A stretch of 64,000 nucleotides of DNA from Microglena sp. YARC (taxonomy: Eukaryota; Chlorophyta; Chlorophyceae; Chlamydomonadales; Chlamydomonadaceae): positions 71,688,724 through 71,752,723 of the forward strand of contig CM039463.1 of assembly GCA_022414725.1 (NCBI GenBank). Reading direction: 5' to 3'. Position numbers and translations under genes: made by a program. Of this stretch, positions 56,886 through 64,000 are shown piece after piece; the stretch's first letter is position 1; the number at the start of each line of letters is the position of its first letter. The notes under the pieces were generated by a model. It searched no databases, was not told where the DNA came from, and saw only the letters and a program-made list of their open reading frames with translations.

Positions 56886-57540
56886 TGCTACGGTGACTAT
56901 AGCTAGCTCCGGCTTACGCTATGGTGTCCTTAACTCCACGTCCTGTGAGTAACGGTTCTACACGGATGCAACAATTTCAATTTCAATGTTTCTGCTGAAG
57001 GCGACGAGCAGCCAAATTGCTGGCTGGAGCCAGGTAACCAAGTTCAAGTTCGTCTCAACGCTACTAATACAGTATACGGTATGCTAACTTGCTAAGCTTA
57101 GTTACCAGTAGTCCGGTACTTGACGTAAACAGGTGCTAGCTGGCTTGGCGTGGCCTAGTATGTTAAGCTTAGTTACCAGTACTTGAATTAAATTACCGGT
57201 CCATTACTCCATTGAAAACTTTTAACGAACTCCAGTTAACTCATTTAATAAATATAATAATGTCTACTGGTATTCCACTAAATTACCGCATCATGGCCAT
57301 GGTCAATAGGGGGTCGAGGGTTGGTATCTCCCGCCCTCCCTAAGTGCGTCAACTCTTTTATAGGAGTGGCAACACCATTCGTAAACAAGTGCTAAATCAT
57401 AAGGTCAGTAGGGTTAGCAACAGCGATTGTACACATTTTAGATCATGCAATCAAACCAACGTGTGAATTGAATGTAATGTGTAGGGTAACCAATTACCAT
57501 CTGAACCATGCGATTGCAATCACTGTTTTTCTTTTTGGCT
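56886..57540. other. Intergenic DNA
   Basis: Contains one relative of the GAGCAGCCAAATTGCTGGCT repeat (57000-57050) and a short duplication of TAAGCTTAGTTACCAGTA (57095 and 57164). No gene seen. Confidence 0.4.
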
Positions 57541-57965
57541 ACCAGCAGCAGCTTCTGGGCAGCTCCCTGAGACTGCAACTGGCCCAAACCAAGATGACTA
57601 AAGCACCAGAAAGCTGACGATATCAGCTTCCAGGTGCACTAACTTGTTGAAGGTTTGGATGGAGAGAGAGCCCGGGGAGCTGGCTAGAAGCTGCTTGTAG
57701 CTAGAAAAAACTATGATTGCTTGTTCCCTGTTGGGAGTGTTGGCTGGGTAGCAAGGCAGGGGGCTGTCTAGAAGCTGCTGATTGTAGCTGAACATTAAAG
57801 CTACGATTGCTTGTTCCCTGCTGGCGGGGTAGCAAGGCAGGGGAGCTGTCTAGAAGCTGCTGCTTGTAGCTAAAAAGAATATATATGATAGCTTGTTCCC
57901 TGTTCGCTGGGTAGCAAGGCACGGGAGCTGTCTAGAAGATGCTGCTGGTAGCTGAAAAGAAAAGT
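57540..57965 (-). repeat. Four tandem copies of the GCAGCTTCT dispersed repeat
   Basis: Units of about 75-80 bases with GGGTAGCAAGGCAGGGGAGC, TGTCTAGAAGCTGCTGCTTG and ATGATTGCTTGTTCCCTG at 57680, 57750, 57825 and 57905. One opposite-facing copy lies at 57540-57575. Confidence 0.75.
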
Positions 57966-58037
57966 TATGATTGCGATCTCACAATCTAAACTGTCTAATC
58001 CGCTTAGTATGCTCCCTGGTTTCTGTGGATATCGCAC

Positions 58038-58270
58038 CAGTGTACCACAAAAGGCACGAGCTAAGATGCTGGTTCGTAAGCTTTTATCCCCGATCCGGAC
58101 TCGGAGTGGCTCAATGGTAGAGTATCCGACCTTTTCAATTTTTTGACGTCAGCTTTTGGAGCCCATCTACGTGAATCATGTTTTTTTTAAAGAAACCCGC
58201 TAAGCCTGGAGAGCCAAAATTACGTGGGCACCTTGTAACGTAACCCAAAATGGCAAAATGTAGTACCCTG
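58038..58270. mobile_element. hAT-like MITE, copy 5, with tRNA-like A-box
   Basis: CAGTGTACCACAAAAGGCACG to AAAATGTAGTACCCTG. Flanks TATCGCAC and AATCGCAC match at 7 of 8 positions. Inside, at 58102-58120, GAGTGGCTCAATGGTAGAG resembles the 5' part of a tRNA (A-box TGGCTCAATGG). No B-box or cloverleaf follows, so no tRNA gene is called. Confidence 0.65.
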
Positions 58271-58289
58271 AATCGCACGGGGGCGCTTG

Positions 58290-58760
58290 GAATTGGAAGA
58301 TTTGGTTAGAAAACCATGTAACAATTCATGGTAATAAACCATGTAACCAAGTTAAAGCAACAACCAAATCCAAACTCACAACCAACCCCCAGCACCTCAA
58401 TCCGCTTCTTGTACTCCCATGTTTCCGTGGTATCGCATGGGTCACGGGGGGAATTGGCAGAAGCTGAGCAGCCCGGAGTTGGCTGGAAAACCATGTAACA
58501 ATCCATGGTAATAAAATATGTAACCGAGTTCAAGTAACAATCCAATCCAAACTTACTATTAACCCCTAGATCCCCAATCCGCTTCGTGTGCTCCCTCGTT
58601 TCCGTGGGTATCGCGCGGGGGGACTTGGAATTTGCAGAAGTTGAGCAGCCCGGAGTTGGCTGGAAAACCATGTAACAATCCATGATAATAAACCATTTAA
58701 ACAAGTTCAAGTAACAATCAAATTCAATCCAAACTCACAATCAACCCCTACTTTCTCAAC
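58290..58760. repeat. ~185-bp tandem repeat, three copies
   Basis: Units contain GAGCAGCCCGGAGTTGGCTG, AAAACCATGTAACAATCCAT, AATCCAAACTCACAATCAAC and GTTTCCGTGGGTATCGC. The last block is the inverted ATACCCACGGAAAC motif. Confidence 0.8.
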
Positions 58761-59029
58761 ACACACGAGGAGTTAGTGGTTGATGGCAACAACTTATAAA
58801 CTTGCGCAATGCTGTGTTGCAGAGCTTTTTTCCCTGTACAAGTAGCGAAGGCTTCCAAGGACCCCGTTTCGGCAACACTTCCACTACCATGAGACCCGAG
58901 CCCCCCGGGGCGGCCTTTCGGGCCGCCTACCCAAATGACTACCAGGAGACCAACCTTGAAAGGCACCAAATCCCTGATCACTACCAGAAGAACCTCTTTC
59001 AGAAACGAAAAAGTCAAAAGCGCGTCACA

Positions 59030-59260
59030 AGCGACACAGAAAATTGGCGGTGAGTGTTGGCTATCAGAGCGACAGGTGGCACCGGAATGGAGAGCGGCGC
59101 ACCGAAGCCAGAGTCTACTTTAGGGCCAGGTGCCAGTTAAGGACAGGTTTTATTGTGGTCGGTTGGTCGGTTGGTCGATTGGTCGGTCAAACGAACAACA
59201 GGGTGACCCTGGGGGCTCCTGCCTCCAAGAAGGGGGGGTCTCCGCCAGAAAAAAGGCTGC
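59030..59260 (-). repeat. Copy 7 of the ~200-bp dispersed element
   Basis: Diverged inverted copy: CAAGCGACACAGAAAATTGG to AGAAGGGGGGTCTCCGCC. Confidence 0.65.
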
Positions 59261-59580
59261 TAGAGCTGGAGGGTCCACCTGACAACCCTATTAGAGGAAG
59301 GACTTAAAAGGAGGACGCCTATAAATATCAACTGGCTTTATCTCTCAAGCTATAGGGGCAAGGGGGGGGGAGGGGGGGGGGTTGACCCCCTTAGAGTGGA
59401 ATACTGGTTCAAGGGGGTCAAATCATGAAAAAATGGGTTGAACCCAGAGAGCACCATACTTGAAGTTCTCTCTGGGCCCACCCCATGTGTATGCCTTGAA
59501 TGTGTACTTGAATACCCTGTAGTTTAGCACAATTAAATCCAATGATTAATTATAGTCTGTGTTGAACGCTTACTGCACAG
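59261..59580. other. Intergenic DNA with short poly-G
   Basis: GGGGGGGGAGGGGGGGGGGTT at about 59360; no gene seen. Confidence 0.4.
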
Positions 59581-59867
59581 CAGGGTACTTCCAAGCGCGC
59601 GCTGCCTTTTTGAGCCCCACTGCGCGTTTCGCGCAGTTTTTTCAACCCCCTGTTGGCGCTGCAAGCCATTTTTGCAGCATGGTTTGTGCCTGTGTATGTC
59701 TTGTATTCGCATGTGATGTATACGCACTAGGTGGGTGCTTGTAATTTCCATGTTTTGTGTGGAGTATTTTGCGCAGCAATTTTTGCGCTTCTTGCACTAC
59801 AAAGCGCAGTTTTTTTGTTTTCAAGTGCGCTAAAGCGCTGGCCAATTTGGTAAATGGAAGTACCCTG
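59581..59867. mobile_element. hAT-like MITE, copy 6 (longest)
   Basis: CAGGGTACTTCCAAGCGCGC to ATGGAAGTACCCTG with perfect CTGCACAG octamers on both sides (59573-59580 and 59868-59875). About 80 extra bases (59681-59765) are absent from the other copies. Confidence 0.88.
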
Positions 59868-59994
59868 CTGCACAGCATGAAAGAAGACATTTTAATCAAT
59901 TAAATCATCATCATTATCATTATAATAATGAATACTATTATTACATCATCCATTATCACTATAATAATAGTAAATGGATTCATTTCCCCCCAGA

Positions 59995-60167
59995 AACAAG
60001 TCCTAGGCAGCGTAGACAATTGGCGGAAAGTGTTTTCGGAGCGACAGGTGGCAACGGAATCGAGCGGACTGAAGCCAGTTAGTTATGAGACAGTTGGCTG
60101 ACATGTCAGGCTCCTTCTCGGTCGCACGTCGGTTGGTCAAACGGACAACAGGGTTACAGTGGGGGGG

Positions 60168-60208
<41 letters not shown>

Positions 60209-60210
60209 GC
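59995..60210 (-). repeat. Copy 8 of the ~200-bp dispersed element, then poly-G
   Basis: AACAAGTCCTAGGCAGCGTA to CAAACGGACAACAGGGTTAC, with the foldback end replaced by about 45 G-rich bases (60161-60206). Confidence 0.7.
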
Positions 60211-60600
60211 AAAAAATGCACAACTATGCGTGTGCCATTAATGTTTATGGAAACATAACTTCATTATCTAAATTACATTATTAATTAATTTAATTAATTA
60301 TAAGGTGTGCTGAATGATTGTAGTAACAAAATGTTGATGGAAACGCACTTTCATAATTTATATGATATTATTTATTAATTAAATTAATTACAAGGTGTGC
60401 TGAATGATAGTTGTGACAAAATGTTGATGGAAACGCATTTTCATAATGTTAATTAAATTACTTAAACTTTAAATAAAATGTAGCACAAATTAAATTAAAT
60501 TAACTATAAGCTGTGCTGAATGCATGTAGTAACAAAAAGGTATGGCACTTAATCAAACACATTCTTTGTATGCTTTCAAAATTTTCTAACACTTAATCAA
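60211..60600. repeat. AT-rich ~110-bp tandem repeat
   Basis: Three to four copies of AAGGTGTGCTGAATGAT, GTAACAAAATGTTGATGG and AACGCATTTTCATAAT with ATTAATTAA tracts. Confidence 0.7.
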
Positions 60601-60603
60601 ATA

Positions 60604-60664
60604 GTGCATGAGATGCTTTCAAAATGTGTTCCTTGGTTTCAGTGGAAATCGGAGGTGGCCAGAA

Positions 60665-60729
<65 letters not shown>

Positions 60730-60976
60730 GGACACAGGTGGAACTTGGGGCTTCAGCCCCGGGACCCTGGTAATGTGGGCCAAGAGCTTGGGCCTGCAAG
60801 GAACCCTTGTGTTATTGATTGCTTTCCACGCCCTATCAGACTGGCGGATCTCCCAGGAGTGGGCGCACTGGATTTCAACTGCTTTAACGAATCATCGTGG
60901 TGGTGGTGGCGGTGGCGGTGGCGGTGGGGTGAGGCTACCACACTTGCTGCTTTGCTTCGTAGAGGGCAACTGTTAG
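60604..60976. other. Possible coding fragment interrupted by (GA)n, strand unresolved
   Basis: After a (GA)n run (60668-60724), the plus frame reads GTLVMWAKSLGLQGTLVLLI, FHALSDWRISQEWAHWIS and then poly-Gly. The minus frame over the same bases reads DDSLKQLKSSAPTPGRSASL then IGRGKQSITQGFLAG, which suits the Ser/Pro-rich minus-strand gene next door. I cannot decide between them. Confidence 0.25.
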
Positions 60977-60979
60977 CAC

Positions 60980-61500
60980 GGCCCCAGATCCCGCCACCTT
61001 CGCTGCCACCACCATCACCACAACCACCACCGCCAAAGCTACCACTACCACCACTATCAAGGCTACCACCACCACCACCACCACCACCACCACCACCACC
61101 ACCACCACCACCACCACCAAGGCAGCCACCACAACCACCAAGGATACCACTACCACCACCATCAAGGCTACCGCCACCGCACCACCACCACCAAGGCCTC
61201 CATCCCACCCCCAGGGTGCTTCTCCAGCCTGTGCTGGGGCTGGGGGCGAGGTGGGGGAGCTGGGGTGGTGGTGGGACGTCGTACTGGGGACGCCGTGGGA
61301 GAGCTGGGGTGGTGCTGGTGCTGGTGCTGGGGACGAGGTGGGGGAGCTAGGGTAGTGCTGGGACATCGTACTGGGGACGCCGTGGGAGAGCTGGGGTGGT
61401 GCTGGGGCTGGGGCTGGGGCGAGGTGGGGGAGCTGGGGTGGTGGTGGGACGTCGTACTGGGGACGCCGTGGGAGAGCTGGGGAGGTGCTGAGGCGTAGCA
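60980..61500. repeat. (CCA)n array and ~88-bp GC-rich repeat
   Basis: 60980-61190: CCACCA/CCACAA trinucleotides. 61230-61500: three copies of GGGAGCTGGGGTGGTGCTGG, GACGTCGTACTGGGGACGCC and GTGGGAGAGCTGGGG. Confidence 0.85.
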
Positions 61501-62769
61501 CTCCCTGCAGATTCCTTCGCCATTGCTGAAGCCCCTCCCCCCCCAGACAGTCCCGCTCCCATCGCTGCACCTCCCTTGGCCATCGCAGCAGACATGGCTG
61601 AAAACACTCCCGGGTCCAGATCCTGCCAGGGGGGCACCAGGGGGGCTGTAGTGCCTGTAGTATTGCCTGTAGTATTACCAGATGTACCTCCCTGAGCCAA
61701 GACAAGCTTCTTGGGGCTCCAGGGGAGTGCCTGAGCCATTGATGTCCACGAGCCACTACCACCAACACTACCAACATTACTACGTCCACCACCACCACTA
61801 CGACCACCACCACAACCACCATCAGCTCCTTGCGTGCAAGGTCTGCCCCCTGTGCTATGCGAGGGGCTGTGGGGCGAAGAGTGGTTTGAGGGACTTGGTG
61901 GTGCTGTTGAGCATGACAGGGGGAAGGCCTCACTCAACTGAAGGCTGGTCACAGAAGACAGAAGGGACCTGGAACGCATGGTGATGGTGGTGGGTGGGTG
62001 GGTGGTGGTGGTGGTGGCAGTGGTGGGGAAGGTGATGGTGGTGGTGATGGTGGTGATGGTGGTGATGGTGGTTGTGGTGATGGTGGTGATGGTGGTGGTG
62101 GTGGTGGTGATGGTGGTGATGGTGGTGGTGGTGGTGGTAGTGGTGGTCATAGTGGTGGTAGTGGTGGTGATGGTGGTGGTGGCTGTGGTAGTGGTGGTGA
62201 TAGTGGTGGTGGCAGTGATGGTGAAGGTGATGGTGGTGGGTGGGTGGTGGTGGTGGTGGTGGTGGTGGTGATGGTAGTGATGGTGGCAGTGGTGATGGTG
62301 GTGGCAATTGTGGGGAAGGTGGTGGTGGTGGTAGTAGTGGTGGTGGTAATGGTAGTGGTAGCGGTGGTGATGGTGGTGGGTGGGTGGTGATGATGGTGGT
62401 GCTCGTGATGGTAGTGATGGTGGTGGTGGTGGTAGTAGTGGTGGTGGTAGTGATGCTTACCTGGAACGCATTGAGTGACGTGAGATTCCTCCTGGATCAG
62501 CACGAGGGGCGTCGGACAGCCCAGCAGGGCCTGACAGCCCCGAACCAACAGCGTTAACTGCGTGAGGCGTGCCTGGTCGGCTCATCAAGCTTGCATGGGC
62601 AATGCGCTCCAGGGTGTTGCCTGACCTGGAGAGATCCAAGGGAACCGCCTGGGGCGTGCCTGGTCGGCTCACCAAGCTAGAGCTGGCCATTCGATCCAGC
62701 GTGTTGCCTGATCGCAACAGTTCCCATGGGATGCTGGAGTCGGGGCGGGAGCAGGGGGAGATGGGAGAT
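61347..62769 (-). CDS. Ser/Pro-rich hypothetical protein, two exons seen, 5' incomplete
   Basis: Minus strand. Exon a, 62769-62461 (acceptor TACTTGCAG, donor GTAAGC), reads SPISPCSRPDSSIPWELL, then RSGNTLDRMASSSLVSRPGT and a second version SRSGNTLERIAHASLMSRPG. This is a tandem ~28-residue module with R-S-x-x-[ST] and SRPGTP sites of the kind kinases act on. Exon b, 61968-61347, continues in phase with SLLSSVTSLQLSEAFPLSCS, Gly-rich and Thr-rich stretches and a Pro-rich end to a TAG. The 492-base intron is flanked by the same 13-mer at both junctions. The last part overlaps the 88-bp repeat, so the true 3' end is uncertain. No domain is recognised. Confidence 0.5.
61969..62460 (-). repeat. 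Intron made of GGTGGTGAT repeats, flanked by a 13-bp direct repeat
   Basis: The intron body is (GGTGGTGAT)-like trinucleotide-based DNA (plus strand). ATGCGTTCCAGGT occurs on the minus strand across both the donor (62471-62459) and the acceptor (61979-61967). The long VVMVVMVV, GGGDGGDGG and HHHHH frames are artefacts. Confidence 0.9.
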
Positions 62770-62889
62770 CTGCAAGTACCCGGCCTACTAGCGGGCTTGG
62801 CTTGGCTTGGCTTGGGCTGACGAGAGCCGGGAGATATGGGGCAGATGGTAGTAGCCCCCTGCCGGCTGCCCGGTCTAGACTGGAGAGAG

Positions 62890-63233
62890 GGGTGTTAATT
62901 CCCAAAGGCATCAGTGCTTGAGAGATGTCGGCTGTAAGACGCCCCGTGCGTGTTGGTGGCTCGGGGGGAGGACAGCGATGGGGTGAAAACGAAGTTCTGG
63001 GGGGAGAGCTCCTTGAGGGTTTTAACACTCCCTCTGCCTGACCCCCCAAGGCTGGTGGTGGACCAGTCATTCGGAGGCTGGGTCCTCAGTGCTGAGTTGA
63101 CTGAGTCCATCGCATCCCTAGCCCATGCGTTGGCGGCATGGGCTGAGGAGAAAGAGGAGCCTTCTCTCCCTTCTCTTCCTGCGCAGTCGTCCCTCTCAGC
63201 ACTGATGTCCAGGTCAAGTTCCGAAAAGGAAAG
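62890..63233 (-). CDS. Candidate upstream exon of the Ser/Pro-rich gene
   Basis: After a C-rich tract and GTGCGACAG, the minus strand is open as SFSELDLDISAERDDC, SSAHAANAWARDAMDSVNSA, KTLKELSPQNFVFTPSLSSP and SSTDAFGN before a TAA. Composition matches the exon at 62769. I find no convincing phase-2 donor. A second frame (ISQALMPLGINTPLSSLD) takes over near 62930, so a missed intron or a base error is possible. Confidence 0.35.
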
Positions 63234-63242
63234 GCTGTCGCA

Positions 63243-63283
<41 letters not shown>

Positions 63284-63492
63284 GCCCGGGATTAGCCAGC
63301 CCAGGGGTAGGGGTTTAGGGGGGTAGGGTTTAGGTTTAGGGTTTATAGTTTAGGGTTTAAGTTTAAGGTGTAGGGTTTAGGTTTACCCAACCCCCCACCC
63401 CTGAGCTAGCTAACCCCGGGCTTACTTCCCCTTCCCCGTGCGACAGCCTTTCCTTCTTGGGACTTGACCTGGGCATCAGTGCTGAGGGGGAG
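63190..63492. repeat. Inverted duplication around a TTTAGGG-like centre
   Basis: The candidate exon start above (minus, 63241-63192) recurs on the plus strand at 63444-63492 (GCGACAGCCTTTCC, ACTTGACCTGG, CATCAGTGCTGAG). Inside it, AGCCCGGGATTAGCCAGCCC (63283) is mirrored by the complement of GAGCTAGCTAACCCCGGGCT (63402). The centre (63310-63383) is GGGTTTAGGTTTAGGG-type DNA. The left arm contains a poly-G run of about 35 bases (63244-63278). Confidence 0.8.
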
Positions 63493-63499
63493 GAATCCA

Positions 63500-64000
63500 T
63501 AGACAGAGAAGGGAGAGCAGAAGGAAGGGAAGGGAGAGAAGGGAGAAGAGAAGGGAGTGAAGGGAGAAGAGAAGGGAGAGAAGGGAGAAGAGAAGGGAGT
63601 GAAGGGAGAAGAGAAGGGAGTGAAGGGAGAAGAGAAGGGAGAGAAGGGAGAAGAGAAGGGAGTGAAGGGAGAAGAGAAGGGAGTGAAGGGAGAAGAGAAG
63701 GGAGTGAAGGGAGAAGAGAAGGGAGTGAAGGGAGAAGAGAAGGGAGTGAAGGGAGAAGAGAAGGGAGTGAAGGGAGAAGAGAAGGGAGTGAAGGGAGAAG
63801 AGAAGGGAGTGAAGGGAGAAGAGAAGGGAGTGAAGGGAGAAGAGAAGGGAGTGAAGGGAGAAGAGAAGGGAGTGAAGGGAGAAGAGAAGGGAGAAAAGGG
63901 AGAGGAGAAGGAAGAGGAGGGAGATGAGAAGGAAGAGAAGGGAGTGAAGGGAGAAGAGAATGGAGAAGAAAAGGGAGAGCAGGGAGAGGAGAAGGAAGAG
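63500..64000 (+). repeat. 21-bp purine satellite AGTGAAGGGAGAAGAGAAGGG
   Basis: About twenty units of AGTGAAGGGAGAAGAGAAGG plus G, a pure purine strand, continuing past the window edge with a more diverged end after 63900. It follows directly on the inverted exon copy, giving a 156-codon EGRREGS frame that starts MGLDLGISAEGEES. Confidence 0.95.

Noticed and set aside
58099..58125. A tRNA gene
   Set aside because: Only an A-box-like segment is present; no B-box, anticodon arm or acceptor pairing follows.
61930..62548. Long His-rich, Val/Met-rich and Gly/Asp-rich frames
   Set aside because: They lie in the GGTGGTGAT intron repeat and exist in most phases.

Overview
This is nuclear DNA of a eukaryote, most likely a green alga. 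The support is: spliced genes with GT-AG introns, a plant-type siroheme enzyme with a plastid-like leader, interstitial TTTAGGG-like tracts, and a KDZ-type transposase relic of the kind common in algae. The extreme simple-repeat load and a gap filled with noisy sequence remind me of published prasinophyte assemblies such as Cymbomonas. That is an impression, not an identification.

Layout. (1) 1-11.2 kb, minus strand: exons of a secreted, cysteine-rich, low-complexity protein (signal-peptide exon at 11184-11105, Cys exon at 9682-9601, small exons near 8.1-8.3 kb, a 1.4-kb acidic/Pro-rich exon at 4883-3493, possible exons at 2137-2035 and 847-691). Its introns are arrays of copies of its own exon edges. 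(2) 11.2-23.7 kb: mostly non-genic. It holds a 317-bp miniature LTR element with a 5-bp target-site duplication, a KDZ transposase relic, a poly-Asp reading frame, minisatellites and a 1.2-kb tandem duplication of a GGTCTC/GGTCTG satellite. (3) 23.8-32.4 kb, plus strand: a leucine-rich-repeat gene with a signal peptide, a duplicated two-exon LRR module, a large Pro-rich exon and Asp/Tyr-rich exons. (4) 32.5-46.4 kb: a 36-bp satellite, a 1000-N gap, a noisy second copy of part of the 48-kb locus, about 0.85-kb tandem repeats and a LINE relic. (5) 46.5-52.6 kb, plus strand: a complete four-exon uroporphyrinogen-III C-methyltransferase gene (377 codons). Every intron is loaded with partial copies of the neighbouring exons, and the 3' end is re-duplicated to 53.7 kb. 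(6) 53.7-64 kb: hAT-like MITEs, dispersed repeats, a CAGTA satellite, a Ser/Pro-rich minus-strand gene with a 13-bp direct repeat at both splice junctions of one intron, and a 21-bp satellite at the right edge.

The unifying observation is that introns here are largely built of tandem copies of the adjoining exon boundary, carrying the splice site. Donor-edge copies follow the upstream exon and acceptor-edge copies precede the downstream exon. I see this in four unrelated genes on both strands, and I regard it as the most interesting signal in the window. The other strong items are the SUMT gene model, seven TIR elements (most with 8-bp target-site duplications) and the miniature LTR element.
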